Positions 54,732 through 63,884 of a stretch of 64,000 nucleotides of DNA are shown in pieces. Within the stretch, counting starts at the first letter, position 1; every line of letters starts with the position of its first letter. The DNA is from Flavobacterium sp. (GTDB lineage Bacteria; Bacteroidota; Bacteroidia; Flavobacteriales; Flavobacteriaceae). The notes beneath the pieces are model-generated. The model searched no databases. It worked only from the letters and a program-made list of their open reading frames with translations, and was not told the origin of the DNA. Both the position numbers and the translations under genes were made by a program. The stretch is from assembly GCF_027531905.1 (NCBI RefSeq), contig NZ_JAPZSU010000042.1:36861-100860 (forward strand), given 5' to 3'.

Positions 54732-55154
54732 ATGTACGAATTTATACAAAAATTTCACTCAGGCTGGGCCTACTTAGTTTTGTTGATTTTAGTAATAGCA
54801 GTGGTAAATGCGCTACTAGGCTTTACTTCCAAAAAAGAATTTACTGCAAAAGATCGTAAAATAGGCTTGTTTGCTTTGATTTTCACTCACCTTCAACTCG
54901 TTATTGGTTTGATAACGTATTTTGTTTCTCCATTAGGGTTAGCTTCATTCGGACAGATGTCTGATAAAGCTTTGCGTTTAACTTCATTAGAGCATCCTTT
55001 AATTAATGTTATTGCAATTGTCTTAATTACTGTAGGTTGGTCAAAACATAAAAAATTAACCGATTCTTCAGCTAAATTCAAAACCTTTGCTGTTTTTTAC
55101 GGTATTGGATTGCTTCTTATTTTGAGCAGAATTCCTTGGTCACTATGGCTTTAA
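54732..55154 (+). CDS. Small four-helix membrane protein ('cytochrome B'-like)
   Basis: 140 residues, four predicted membrane helices: AYLVLLILVIAVVNALLG, IGLFALIFTHLQLVIGLITY, LINVIAIVLITVGW and FAVFYGIGLLLILSRIPW. Histidines (FHSGW, THLQ, EHPLIN) sit at helix ends, as in heme-binding four-helix proteins; homologues in Flavobacteriia are commonly named cytochrome B, but heme binding has not been shown here. Single gene. Confidence 0.75.
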   Translation: MYEFIQKFHSGWAYLVLLILVIAVVNALLGFTSKKEFTAKDRKIGLFALIFTHLQLVIGLITYFVSPLGLASFGQMSDKALRLTSLEHPLINVIAIVLITVGWSKHKKLTDSSAKFKTFAVFYGIGLLLILSRIPWSLWL

Positions 55155-55217
55155 TTTTTAAAACTACTGGTATTTATACAGTAAGTTTTAAAACAATATT
55201 AATTTAAAAAAGTTTGC

Positions 55218-55703
55218 ATGAAAAAGTTATTAGCGATGCTTTTTTTATTGACAGTCATTGGATTGATATATAGTCAAGAGCCTTCTGCTGTAAAAGAAAA
55301 AGGAACCATTAGCAAGGACACAATAAAAAAAGATAAAACCAATCTTTTGCCTTCAACAACGATAAAAGATACCGTTTTTGAACCTAATGTAAAATATGTC
55401 CTCTATAAAAAAAATGGTCATGCCTCCTATTATGCTGATAAGTTTCATGGGAGAAAGACAGCAAGTGGTCAGCGTTTTGACATGCATAAAATGACAGCAG
55501 CTCACAAGAAGCTTCCATTTGGATCAAAAATTAGAGTAACTAATGAAGCCAATGGAAAATCCGTAATTGTGGAGGTTAATGACAGAGGACCCTTTGTAAG
55601 ATCAAGAGAAATTGATTTATCTAAAAAAGCATTCATGGCTATTGCATCTTCTAAAGGATCAGGTTCAATGAAAGTAACGATAGAAACAATTGTAAAAAGA
55701 TAA
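55218..55703 (+). CDS. rlpA: RlpA-like septal ring lytic transglycosylase
   Basis: 161 residues with a signal peptide (MKKLLAMLFLLTVIGLIYSQ). Double-psi beta-barrel with HASYYADKFHGRKTASGQRF, HKLPFGSKIRVT-type AHKKLPFGSKIRVTN, and catalytic Asp in VEVNDRGPFV, then SREIDLSKKAF. No SPOR domain at the C-terminus, unlike E. coli RlpA. Cleaves denuded glycan strands, in the envelope. Confidence 0.92.
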   Translation: MKKLLAMLFLLTVIGLIYSQEPSAVKEKGTISKDTIKKDKTNLLPSTTIKDTVFEPNVKYVLYKKNGHASYYADKFHGRKTASGQRFDMHKMTAAHKKLPFGSKIRVTNEANGKSVIVEVNDRGPFVRSREIDLSKKAFMAIASSKGSGSMKVTIETIVKR

Positions 55704-55779
55704 CAGCATTAGTATAAACCAAGATTAACATATGTAAGGGCAAATCACAAATAATAAAGTATTGCCCTTCCTAAATTAA

Positions 55780-55811
55780 AGCCTAGAATTTTTATAGTTC
55801 TAGGTTTTTTT
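55780..55811 (+). terminator. Terminator of rlpA
   Basis: CCTAGAA (55782-55788) and TTCTAGG (55798-55804) followed by eight Ts. Confidence 0.75.
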
Positions 55812-55848
55812 ATGATCTATATTGAGCTTTTTTTTTACTGTTTTTGAA

Positions 55849-55856
55849 TATATTTG
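55849..55856 (+). promoter_or_regulatory. Promoter -7 box of dinB, very close to the start codon
   Basis: TATATTTG ends only 4 nt before the dinB ATG, so the transcript would begin at or next to the start codon. Confidence 0.45.
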
Positions 55857-55860
55857 ACCT

Positions 55861-56943
55861 ATGGATGCTACTACTTTTCAACGAAAAATTATTCATATTG
55901 ATATGGATGCTTTTTATGCGTCTGTAGAGCAAATGGATAATCCTTCTTTGAAAGGTAAACCAATTGCAGTTGGTGGGAATGAAAATAGAGGGGTAGTTTC
56001 AGCAGCTAGTTATGAAGCCAGAAAGTTTGGGGTTCGAAGTGCCTTAAGTGGGGTTTTAGCCAAAAAATACTGCCCTGAATTGATTTTTGTGCGACCTCGA
56101 TTTGATCGATATAAAGAAATTTCAAGACAAATTCAGCGCATATTTTATGAGTATACAGATCTTGTGGAACCTCTTTCTTTGGATGAAGCTTATTTGGATG
56201 TAACTCAAAATAAAAAAGGAAATCCTAGTGCGACTTTGTTAGCAAAAGAAATCCGAACGCGTATTTTGAATGAAGTAGGGCTTACCGCTTCTGCTGGAAT
56301 TTCTGTAAATAAATTCATTGCCAAAGTAGCAAGTGATTTCAACAAACCCAATGGGCAAACAACCGTTAGTGGTGATGATATTATTCCGTTTCTTGAAAAT
56401 TTACCCATTCAAAAGTTTTATGGAGTAGGCAAGGTCACTACCGAAAAAATGTATCAATTGGGTATTTTTACCGGATTAGATTTAAAACGTAAAGATCTCC
56501 AATTTTTAGAACAGCATTTTGGTAAATCAGGGAGTTATTACTACAATGTGGTAAGAGGAATTCATAATAGTCCAGTTCAGCCCAAAAGAACTACTAAATC
56601 GGTTGCAGCAGAGCATACTTTTGATGTGAATTTGTCTTCTGAAATTTTTATGCTCGAACAATTAGAAAGTATTGCTGGCCATTTAGAAAAAAGAGTACAA
56701 AAACATGCTATTTCTGGCAAAACTATCACCTTAAAGATTAAATACAGCGATTTTTCGCAGCAAACAAGGAGTAAAACGATGCCTTATTTTGTCTCGGATA
56801 GAAATTTAATTTTTGAGATAGTCAAAGAGCTACTCTATCAGGAACGATTAAAAGAGTCAGTGCGGTTATTGGGGATCGCGCTGAGTAATTTAAATACAGA
56901 ACAAAAAAAAACGGTAGTAATTCAACTTCAATTTGATTTTTAA
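55861..56943 (+). CDS. dinB: DNA polymerase IV
   Basis: Y-family translesion polymerase, 360 residues. Catalytic motifs: KIIHIDMDAFYASVEQ (first Asp), YEARKFGVRSALSG, SLDEAYLDVT (Asp-Glu pair); thumb HhH near IQKFYGVGKVTTEKM; little-finger domain to the end. The C-terminal beta-clamp-binding peptide is seen as VIQLQFDF. Possible leaderless mRNA. No LexA box identified. Confidence 0.96.
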   Translation: MDATTFQRKIIHIDMDAFYASVEQMDNPSLKGKPIAVGGNENRGVVSAASYEARKFGVRSALSGVLAKKYCPELIFVRPRFDRYKEISRQIQRIFYEYTDLVEPLSLDEAYLDVTQNKKGNPSATLLAKEIRTRILNEVGLTASAGISVNKFIAKVASDFNKPNGQTTVSGDDIIPFLENLPIQKFYGVGKVTTEKMYQLGIFTGLDLKRKDLQFLEQHFGKSGSYYYNVVRGIHNSPVQPKRTTKSVAAEHTFDVNLSSEIFMLEQLESIAGHLEKRVQKHAISGKTITLKIKYSDFSQQTRSKTMPYFVSDRNLIFEIVKELLYQERLKESVRLLGIALSNLNTEQKKTVVIQLQFDF

Positions 56944-57007
56944 AATTTGATGACGTTCAACAACAGTTAAATGATAAAAATTGTATCGGTAGATTTTTTA
57001 AATCAGT

Positions 57008-57015
57008 TACATTTG
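57008..57015 (+). promoter_or_regulatory. Promoter -7 box of the PAS gene
   Basis: TACATTTG, 21 nt before the ATG at 57036. Confidence 0.5.
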
Positions 57016-57035
57016 ACAAATTAAATTACTTGAAA

Positions 57036-57551
57036 ATGTTGAATATTAGTGACTATGAAAATGCTAAAGCCAAGTATTTTAACACTTTAGCTTTAAAAAC
57101 TACCTCGATTTTATCGATGAGTTTTCACGAAGAATTTTTGGGAAATGTTAAAAAATCTTTTAATGATTTTAATCGATTACATACTATTTTGCCTCAAAAT
57201 ACTTCTGAATTAAACAACGAAAATTTAAGGAATTCCCTTTTAGACGAAGTAGTTGTAGTAACTGATGTTAATTTAAAAATTGTTTTTGCGTCTAATAATT
57301 TATCAAAAATGAATGGCTATACAGAAAAAGAAGTTTTAGGGAATAGCCCCAAAATGTTTCATGGCGCGAAAACAAATCAATTCATTTCAAGGCAGATTCG
57401 TGAAAAAATTGATCAAAAATTGCCTTTTGAATCCAGGGTTATTAATTACAAAAAGAATGGAAAAACCTACGATTGTTTAATTAGAAGTTATCCTATTTTT
57501 AATAAAAAAGGGGAGCATACACATTTTATAGCTTTTGAACAATCTATATAA
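57036..57551 (+). CDS. Stand-alone PAS domain protein
   Basis: About 171 residues; start placed at 57036 (MLNISDYENAKAKYF) rather than the TTG two codons upstream. A helical N-terminal ~65 residues precede a PAS fold (about 70-170): VVTDVNLKIVFASNNLSKMN, GYTEKEVLGNSPKMFHGAKT, then YKKNGKTYDCLIRSYPIFN. The flavin-binding GRNCRFLQ of LOV domains is absent, so light sensing by that route is not expected. No effector domain; a partner is probably elsewhere. Confidence 0.85.
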   Translation: MLNISDYENAKAKYFNTLALKTTSILSMSFHEEFLGNVKKSFNDFNRLHTILPQNTSELNNENLRNSLLDEVVVVTDVNLKIVFASNNLSKMNGYTEKEVLGNSPKMFHGAKTNQFISRQIREKIDQKLPFESRVINYKKNGKTYDCLIRSYPIFNKKGEHTHFIAFEQSI

Positions 57552-57580
57552 ATAAAGCTGTCCTTTTCGAACAGCTTTAT
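57552..57580. terminator. Hairpin after the PAS gene
   Basis: ATAAAGCTGT and ACAGCTTTAT form a 10-bp stem directly after the stop codon; no strong T run follows on the plus strand. The rest of the gap to 57722 shows no gene. Confidence 0.5.
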
Positions 57581-57722
57581 GTCTTTGTTCAACAAACCTT
57601 TTTGATTTTTCATGCCCTGTTTCCTTTGATGAAGTCTGCCAAAAGCATAGCCTATTTGGTTCTTTGTATTTCCAAAATTTTCTTCGCAAAATTACTTTTG
57701 GTAACAGTTTATTTTCTTGTTT

Positions 57723-58760
57723 TTAAGGCGCTGGGTCTGGAATTTTTGCCTGAACTCCATCAATCGCTTGAAGTAGTTCTTCGCTTAATGTTACGTTGAT
57801 TGTATCGATGTTTTCCCTTAATTGATCCATTGTTGTTGCGCCAATAATAGTACTAGTTACAAAAGGTTGTTGCTCGATAAAAGCTAAGGCCAATTGTGTT
57901 AGCGTCAATCCGTTTTGCTGTGCAATTTCGTGGTACAAACGCGTAGCCGCAGCCGATTGTTCGCTGTTGTATCTTGAAAATTGAGGAAACAAATTGATTC
58001 TTGCGTTAGGATGTGCTTCTCCTGTTAAAAATTTACCCGACAACACCCCAAATGCCATTGGCGAATAGGCCAAAAGTCCCACATTTTCTCTAATTCCAAT
58101 CTCTGCCGAACCATTTTCGTATAAACGATTCAACAACGAATAGGGATTTTGAACCGTTTTGATTCTTGGCAAATTATGGTATTTGCTTTCTTCCAAAAAG
58201 CGCATGATTCCCCACGGCGTTTCATTCGACAATCCGATATGTTTTATTTTTCCTTGTTGGATAAAACCGTTCAATGTTTCTAAAACTGCGTGAATGTTGT
58301 CTTCCCAAGCATCGTCTTGTACTTTAAAACCGCGTTGTCCAAAAAAATTGGTTTTACGTTCTGGCCAATGCAATTGGTACAAATCGATATAATCTGTTTG
58401 TAAACGCTCTAAACTTTTGTCTAAAGCATATTGAATACTCGCTGGAGAAAAATCATTCTTTTCACGCATATAGGTAAAGTTAGGATTTGGCCCCGCAATT
58501 TTTGTAGCCAAAACCACTTTGTCTCTATTGCCTGTTTTTTGGAACCAAGTTCCTAAAATGCGTTCGGTGCTGCCATAGGTTTCTTGACGCGCTGGTACTG
58601 AGTACATCTCGGCCGTATCGAAAAAGTTAACGCCTTGTTCTAAAGCATAGTCCATTTGAGCGTGTCCTTCGGCTTCTGTATTTTGTTGACCAAAAGTCAT
58701 AGTGCCTAAACAAATTTTACTGACTTGAATATCGGTATTGGGTAAAGTGGTATATTTCAT
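57723..58760 (-). CDS. Aldo/keto reductase (NADP(H)-dependent, Tas-like)
   Basis: 345 residues, TIM barrel. Catalytic tetrad: Asp and Tyr in FFDTAEMYSVP, Lys in VVLATKIAGPN, His in DLYQLHWPER. Tas/YajO-type length and N-terminus MKYTTLPNTDIQVSKICLGT. NADP binding C-terminal segment TSTIIGATTMDQLRENID. Substrate unknown. Cytoplasmic; no operon partner. Confidence 0.93.
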   Translation of the reverse strand: MKYTTLPNTDIQVSKICLGTMTFGQQNTEAEGHAQMDYALEQGVNFFDTAEMYSVPARQETYGSTERILGTWFQKTGNRDKVVLATKIAGPNPNFTYMREKNDFSPASIQYALDKSLERLQTDYIDLYQLHWPERKTNFFGQRGFKVQDDAWEDNIHAVLETLNGFIQQGKIKHIGLSNETPWGIMRFLEESKYHNLPRIKTVQNPYSLLNRLYENGSAEIGIRENVGLLAYSPMAFGVLSGKFLTGEAHPNARINLFPQFSRYNSEQSAAATRLYHEIAQQNGLTLTQLALAFIEQQPFVTSTIIGATTMDQLRENIDTINVTLSEELLQAIDGVQAKIPDPAP

Positions 58761-58924
58761 TGATTTTGAAAATTTAGAAAACTAAGAAGCCAAAGGTAAA
58801 AATTAGTTTTCCGATAAAAGTTGGACATTCGTTAATTTTAACACAAAAGGATTTAAACCTGAATGATGTTTTTTCTTAATCCATTTATTATAAAACATTA
58901 AATTTACTTCATTAATATAATCAC

Positions 58925-59122
58925 ATGGGGAAAATAAGTTCTTTTGAAATTACTATAGCAATAGTACTATATGGTTTAGTATTGTTATTCACTGCATCAC
59001 AAATCGTAAAGAAAGAGAAAAAATATGGCCTGCCTTTTTGGCTCTTTATCATAATCTCATTCCCTATTTTAGGCATTATGAGTTATTACATTAAACGTGC
59101 CTTGAACAACAAATCGGTTTAA
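58925..59122 (+). CDS. Small two-helix membrane protein
   Basis: 65 residues with two hydrophobic helices (ITIAIVLYGLVLLFTASQI and LPFWLFIIISFPILGIMSYY), similar in layout to the PLDc_N (phospholipase_D-nuclease N-terminal) family of small membrane proteins. Function unknown. Followed by a bidirectional terminator. Confidence 0.65.
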   Translation: MGKISSFEITIAIVLYGLVLLFTASQIVKKEKKYGLPFWLFIIISFPILGIMSYYIKRALNNKSV

Positions 59123-59123
59123 C

Positions 59124-59158
59124 ACAAAAGGCTCACCATAAATTGATGAGCCTTTTGT
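59124..59158. terminator. Bidirectional terminator
   Basis: ACAAAAGGCTCA (59124-59135) and TGAGCCTTTTGT (59147-59158) form a perfect 12-bp stem between convergent genes. Confidence 0.8.
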
Positions 59159-59183
59159 AAATAAATTTTAGATGAGTTTTTTT

Positions 59184-60122
59184 CTAAAACTCGTTTAACA
59201 TTTTTGAGATTTCGTCCAAACGTGGTGTCAGAATAATTTCGATTCTACGGTTTTTGGCTTTTCCTTCGGCGGTGGCGTTGCTCAGTAAGGGAGCATATTC
59301 GCTACGACCAGCTGCTGTTAGGTTTTGCTTGTTTACTTTTTTGTTTTCGCTCAAAATAGCCACTATAGCTGTGGCTCTTTTGGTAGACAAATCCCAGTTA
59401 TCCGCGATTGGTCCTGACCCTTTGAAACCGTCATCATCTGTATGCCCTTCGATTAAAACAGCAATATCTGGATTGTCGCCCAATACTTTGGCAACTTCTA
59501 CCACTGCTTTTTTCCCTTCGGAACCTACAGCCCAACTACCAGAATTGAACAATAATTTGTTCTCCATTGAAACGTAAACTTTTCCGTTTTTTTGCTCAAC
59601 GGTCAGGCCTTTTCCTTCAAAACCATTCAAGGCTTTGGAAAGTGTATCTTTTAGTTTTTTCATAGCGGCTTCTTTGGCTGCAATCAAGTCTTCTAATTCT
59701 TGCAAACGCTGAGCGCTTTTGCTCAAACGCTCTTTTTCAATAGCCAAGGCTTTACTTTTGGCATCAAGCTCGGCAAGAAGTTCATGATTTTTCTTCAAGT
59801 TGGCTTGCAAAGCTTCTCCACTATTTTTCTCTAGTGCAGCATACGAATCTTGAAGTACTTTGTATTTGTTTTGTGCTGCGGCATAGTCTGCTTTTAGCTT
59901 TTCTAAATCGGATTTGGTTTTATTTAACTCAGCGGTCAATCCTTCTTTTTCGGATTCTAATTGTGTTTTTGCTTTTTGTAATTCGCCATTTTCGTTGGTT
60001 AAATCGGCGTGTTCTTTTTGAAGATTGGCTAATTTGTTTTCTAGCTCGTTGTAGATTTTTTTGGACACGCAGGAACTGGCTAAGAGCAGCAGTGTTAGTC
60101 CAAGGAAGGTTTTTTTAATCAT
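59184..60122 (-). CDS. OmpA-family lipoprotein with long coiled coil
   Basis: 312 residues: lipoprotein signal (MIKKTFLGLTLLLLASSC), then about 140 residues of heptad-patterned coiled coil (KTQLESEKEGLTAELNKTKS), then a C-terminal OmpA peptidoglycan-binding domain with LIEGHTDDDG, LSTKRATAIVAIL, and NRRIEIIL. Anchored in the outer membrane, binding peptidoglycan, as in other flavobacterial OmpA proteins. Upstream is an interspersed palindromic element. Confidence 0.92.
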   Translation of the reverse strand: MIKKTFLGLTLLLLASSCVSKKIYNELENKLANLQKEHADLTNENGELQKAKTQLESEKEGLTAELNKTKSDLEKLKADYAAAQNKYKVLQDSYAALEKNSGEALQANLKKNHELLAELDAKSKALAIEKERLSKSAQRLQELEDLIAAKEAAMKKLKDTLSKALNGFEGKGLTVEQKNGKVYVSMENKLLFNSGSWAVGSEGKKAVVEVAKVLGDNPDIAVLIEGHTDDDGFKGSGPIADNWDLSTKRATAIVAILSENKKVNKQNLTAAGRSEYAPLLSNATAEGKAKNRRIEIILTPRLDEISKMLNEF

Positions 60123-60180
60123 GGGGTTGAATTTAAACTATATTAATTTTATGTAAGATGATTGTTTGATGTCCTATGCC

Positions 60181-60257
60181 TAGCCCTGATGGGAACGGCA
60201 TCCTTGCTGGGCGGGGTTCGCCCAGCAAGATATAGTGGACAGCAGGATTAGCTCCTT
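60181..60257 (-). repeat. Interspersed element with conserved flanks and hairpin core
   Basis: TAGCCCTGATGGGAACGGCATCC and GATATAGTGGACAGCAGGAT...CTCCTT match the flanks at 8297-8402; the core here is an unrelated 11-bp hairpin CTTGCTGGGCG/CGCCCAGCAAG (60203-60229). On the minus strand it starts 4 nt after the exonuclease III stop. Confidence 0.75.
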
Positions 60258-60261
60258 AAAA

Positions 60262-61023
60262 TTATTCTAGTTCAACTAAAATGGGGCAATGATCGGAGTG
60301 CATGGCATCTGGTAGAATAACGGCTCTTTTGAGTTTATGTTGTAGAGAGTCGCTCACCAAGTTGTAATCGATACGCCAGCCTTTGTTATTGCCACGCGCT
60401 CCTGCTCTGTAACTCCACCACGAATACTGATGGGGTTCTTGATTGAAATGACGGAAACTGTCGATGAACCCTGAATTAATAAATTTATCCAACCAAGCGC
60501 GCTCCTCTGGAAGGAAACCCGAAACGTTTTTGTTGCGAATAGGATCGTGAATATCGATGGGTTTATGGCAAATGTTGTAATCACCACAGATAATAAGATT
60601 AGGGATGTCTTTTTTTAGTTCGTTGATGTAATCGTGAAAATCATCCATGTACTTGAATTTGTGGTCTAATCGCTCGATATTGGTTCCTGAAGGCAAGTAG
60701 AGACTCATCACAGAACAATCATCAAAATCTACTCTGAGGTTGCGCCCTTCGAAGTCCATGTGCTCGATTCCGGTTCCGTAAGTCACCGCATTTGGTTTGA
60801 TTTTGGATAAAATAGCTACGCCAGAATACCCTTTTTTGGTAGCTGAGAAATAGTATTGATACGGATAACCTGCTTTTTCGATTTCGGCAACGGGTATTTG
60901 ATCTTCGTTGGCTTTTATTTCTTGAAGGCAAATAACATCGGGGTTGGCTTGTTGTAACCATTCTAAGAACCCTTTGGTGATGGCAGCGCGAATTCCGTTG
61001 ACGTTGTAAGAGATGATTTTCAT
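60262..61023 (-). CDS. xth: Exodeoxyribonuclease III (AP endonuclease)
   Basis: 253 residues, ExoIII/EEP family: MKIISYNVNGIRAAITKGF with first metal residues, CLQEIKANEDQIP (catalytic Glu), LIICGDYNICHKPIDIH (Asp/Asn), and DAMHSDHCPILVEL (catalytic Asp-His pair) at the C-terminus. Repairs abasic sites. A mobile-type element follows its stop. Confidence 0.95.
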   Translation of the reverse strand: MKIISYNVNGIRAAITKGFLEWLQQANPDVICLQEIKANEDQIPVAEIEKAGYPYQYYFSATKKGYSGVAILSKIKPNAVTYGTGIEHMDFEGRNLRVDFDDCSVMSLYLPSGTNIERLDHKFKYMDDFHDYINELKKDIPNLIICGDYNICHKPIDIHDPIRNKNVSGFLPEERAWLDKFINSGFIDSFRHFNQEPHQYSWWSYRAGARGNNKGWRIDYNLVSDSLQHKLKRAVILPDAMHSDHCPILVELE

Positions 61024-61186
61024 ACGGGATGTATTAAATTTCTTTATAAAAAAATGAACAAAAAGATGGTTTTTGCTTACATTTTATCTTATTTCAAAAT
61101 AAAAAAGTAAGATTTTTGCGGATTTCAAAAGTAGTAAAAAAGTAGAAGATTGTTTGAATAAACCCGAATAAATTAGCCTTTTTTTC

Positions 61187-61194
61187 TATCTTTG
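61187..61194 (+). promoter_or_regulatory. Promoter -7 box of olsF
   Basis: TATCTTTG, 26 nt before the ATG. Confidence 0.5.
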
Positions 61195-61219
61195 CGTCTT
61201 GCTTTAAAACAATAAAGAA

Positions 61220-63022
61220 ATGGGTTTAGTTACCGCAAAAGAAGTTGCAAAAGCAATAAATACGGATAAGTACGGCGTTTTTGGTACTTTCTCGGGTTGG
61301 TTGCTGATGAAAGTTCTTAAAATCTCTACATTAAACAAAATCTACGACAGGAATAAACATTTGAGTGATGTTGAATTCTTAAATGCTATATTGGACGAGT
61401 TTCAAATTAAATTTGAAATTCCTAAAGAAGACTTTAAAAGATTACCAAAGGACGGGGCATATATTACGGTTTCGAATCATCCTTTAGGTGGAATTGATGG
61501 CATATTACTTCTGAAATTAATGCTCGAAAAAGAGCCTAATTTTAAAATTATTGCCAACTTTTTATTACACCGCATTGATCCTATGAAACCTTATATCATG
61601 CCGGTCAATCCTTTTGAAAACCATAAAGATGCTAAGTCTAGCGTAGTAGGAATCAAAGAAACGTTGCGTCACTTGAAAGACGGAAAACCACTGGGAATGT
61701 TTCCTGCTGGTGAAGTTTCTACCTATAAAGATGGCAAATTAATGGTAGACAAACCATGGGAAGAAGGCGCATTAAAAGTGATTCGAAAAGCGCAAGTACC
61801 TGTGGTACCCATTTATTTTCATGCTAAAAACAGTAAATTATTTTACTTCTTGTCGAAGATAAACGACACACTAAGAACCGCTAAATTGCCTTCGGAATTG
61901 TTAACTCAGAAGAAAAGAGTCATCAAAGTTCGTATTGGTAAACCGATATCGGTGGCAGAGCAAAATGAGTACGAATCTATTGAAGAATATTCAGAGTTTT
62001 TGAGAAAGAAAACCTATATGCTGGCCAATCCTTTCGAAAAAGACAATAATTTCTTGAATACCAATCCACTTAAAGGGAATAAAAGTCCAAAGAAAATTGT
62101 GACTCCAGCCAATAGTGAGAAATTGATTCGAGAGGTAGACAATCTGAGAAAATTAGATTGTAGACTTCTGCAAAGTAAAAATTACGAAGTGTTTTTTGCA
62201 AAAGCCAAAGACATTCCAAATATTCTTCATGAAATTGGTCGATTAAGAGAAATCACTTTTCGAGAAGTAGGAGAAGGAACCAACGAATCTATAGATTTAG
62301 ACAAATACGATCAATACTATCGTCATCTTTTTTTATGGGACGATGAAACGAACAAAATTGCAGGAGCCTACCGAATGGGATTGGGTTGTGAGATTTACCC
62401 AAAATACGGTATGGACGGTTTCTATTTGAATGGTTTGTTCCGCTTTGAACCCGAATTACACGAAATGCTTCATAAGTCAATCGAAATGGGGCGTGCATTT
62501 ATCATCAAAGAATACCAACAAAAACCAATGCCTTTGTTTTTGTTATGGCGTGGAATTATTCATACGACCTTGCATTATCCAGAGCACAAATACTTACTTG
62601 GTGGAGTGAGTATTAGTAATCAATTTTCGGATTTTTCTAAATCACTTATGATTGAGTTCATGAAATCGCATTATTACGATCCCTACATCGCACAATATGT
62701 TCATCCGAAAAAAGAATATAAAGTAAAACTAAAGGATGCTGATAAGGATTTTGTTTTTAATGAAACCGATGCTGACTTGAATAAATTTGACAAAATTATT
62801 GACGAATTGGAGCCAGGTGTATTGCGTCTTCCTGTATTAATCAAAAAGTATATCAAACAAAACGCAAGATTGGTAGCTTTTAACGTTGATCCTCTTTTTA
62901 ACAATGCAATTGATGGATTGATTTACATTCGAATTGAAGATATTCCAGAAAGCACTATGAAACCAGTTATGGAAGAATACCAAGCCGAATTGGAACGAAA
63001 AATGAATGACAAAGAAGAATAA
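61220..63022 (+). CDS. olsF: Bifunctional ornithine lipid acyltransferase (OlsF type)
   Basis: 600 residues with two acyltransferase domains: N-terminal PlsC/LPLAT type (NHPLGGIDGI, the H-x4-D motif; FPAGEVSTYKDGKL), the O-acylating half, and C-terminal GNAT-like N-acyltransferase (about 330-490; REITFREVGEGTNESIDLDK, LFLWRGIIH). This is the OlsF arrangement described in Flavobacterium johnsoniae and Serratia, where one protein makes ornithine lipid from ornithine and acyl-ACP. C-terminal 90 residues are charged. Membrane-associated. Role by analogy; substrates unverified. Confidence 0.85.
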   Translation: MGLVTAKEVAKAINTDKYGVFGTFSGWLLMKVLKISTLNKIYDRNKHLSDVEFLNAILDEFQIKFEIPKEDFKRLPKDGAYITVSNHPLGGIDGILLLKLMLEKEPNFKIIANFLLHRIDPMKPYIMPVNPFENHKDAKSSVVGIKETLRHLKDGKPLGMFPAGEVSTYKDGKLMVDKPWEEGALKVIRKAQVPVVPIYFHAKNSKLFYFLSKINDTLRTAKLPSELLTQKKRVIKVRIGKPISVAEQNEYESIEEYSEFLRKKTYMLANPFEKDNNFLNTNPLKGNKSPKKIVTPANSEKLIREVDNLRKLDCRLLQSKNYEVFFAKAKDIPNILHEIGRLREITFREVGEGTNESIDLDKYDQYYRHLFLWDDETNKIAGAYRMGLGCEIYPKYGMDGFYLNGLFRFEPELHEMLHKSIEMGRAFIIKEYQQKPMPLFLLWRGIIHTTLHYPEHKYLLGGVSISNQFSDFSKSLMIEFMKSHYYDPYIAQYVHPKKEYKVKLKDADKDFVFNETDADLNKFDKIIDELEPGVLRLPVLIKKYIKQNARLVAFNVDPLFNNAIDGLIYIRIEDIPESTMKPVMEEYQAELERKMNDKEE

Positions 63023-63029
63023 GAATATA

Positions 63030-63060
63030 AAAAAAGACACTGTGAAGTGTCTTTTTTTTA
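63030..63060. terminator. Bidirectional terminator
   Basis: AAAAAGACACT and AGTGTCTTTTT form an 11-bp stem with a GTGA loop between the convergent olsF and response-regulator genes. Confidence 0.85.
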
Positions 63061-63078
63061 TGCATAACAAAATAGAAT

Positions 63079-63771
63079 TTATAATAATAACCCTTTTGAT
63101 TTAGCTTCTTTTACAAGCTCTTCGTCTGTAGCATCTTTAAGCTTCAAAAGTACTTTCATGTCTTCTATTCTTCTTTGAATCGCACTAGAAGGAATTGGTA
63201 CATATTGAGGGATATCGGCTATTTTGGTTCCTTTTGACAATTGAAATAAAATATTTTTATCAAACTGATCAATTTCGATGGCTACATGCTCCAATTTACT
63301 AATCATTTCCAGCACAGACTGGCTATAATATTTTTGATTTTTAATGACTTTATCAATTGCAAACAGTAATTCATCAAAAGTTAAATCATTTTTTATCACC
63401 AATCCAATGGGATTAATGGTTTTGATAATTGTTTTTATCTTTAAAATTTCGGTGTACATTGTTAGCAAGATAATTTTGCAATCTGGCATGTGTTCTATTA
63501 GTAGTTTTGCCAAATCTTCTCCAGAAAAGATTCCTTTTTCTTCGTAAATCGGCATACTAATATCTAGAAAAGCGATATCAAAAGGTTTTGTTTCAGGATT
63601 TGTTATTACTTCATATCCCGATTGACAATCTTTAGCTTGCGTAATCAGAAATTCATATTCGGTAGGGCGATATCGAGTTATTGCATTTTTGTACCCCTGA
63701 ATAATGAATGGATGGTCGTCTGCGATGAAAATATTTTTGATGCAAAGGGTATTGCTGGGTATTGTATTCAT
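63079..63771 (-). CDS. Response regulator with degenerate LuxR-type output domain
   Basis: 230 residues. Receiver: acidic IADDHPFIIQG, phosphoacceptor Asp in IAFLDISMP, Thr in ILLTMY and Lys in LVIKND. The C-terminal part (about 170-230) has the helix pattern of a GerE/LuxR HTH (ILFQLSKGTKIADIPQYV, SSAIQRRIEDMKVLLKLK), though divergent. Its start overlaps the stop of the sensor kinase gene upstream (TAATG), so the pair was an operon. With the kinase disrupted in this strain, it may be unphosphorylated or served by another kinase. Confidence 0.88.
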   Translation of the reverse strand: MNTIPSNTLCIKNIFIADDHPFIIQGYKNAITRYRPTEYEFLITQAKDCQSGYEVITNPETKPFDIAFLDISMPIYEEKGIFSGEDLAKLLIEHMPDCKIILLTMYTEILKIKTIIKTINPIGLVIKNDLTFDELLFAIDKVIKNQKYYSQSVLEMISKLEHVAIEIDQFDKNILFQLSKGTKIADIPQYVPIPSSAIQRRIEDMKVLLKLKDATDEELVKEAKSKGLLL

Positions 63772-63884
63772 TATTTTGTTTCCTTTTTATGTTCAATGGG
63801 TACTTCAATAGTTAAAGCTGTTCCTTCTCCTTCTTTTGTTTTAATCTCTAATTTACCTTTAACCTGAACTCGATTAATAAAAGA
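63771..63884 (-). pseudogene. Sensor histidine kinase, 3' remnant interrupted by an insertion sequence
   Basis: The last 37 codons before the TAA that overlaps the response-regulator start read SFINRVQVKGKLEIKTKE ... GEGTALTIEVPIEHKKE, the ordinary end of a HATPase_c domain (I-NRV ... G-x-L-x-I-x-T ... G-x-GT-x-L-x-I-x-[IV]-PI). The frame then meets a TAG (63888-63890) at the point where the sequence becomes insertion-sequence DNA. The rest of the kinase, if still present, lies past the window end. Confidence 0.8.

Noticed and set aside
57036..57551. LOV-type photoreceptor
   Set aside because: The flavin-binding Cys motif is absent; the segment reads GNSPKMFHG.
57602..57799. 65-codon hydrophobic plus-strand frame after the PAS gene
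   Set aside because: Its 3' half is antisense to the aldo/keto reductase 3' end and no promoter precedes it; it looks like a shadow of that gene.
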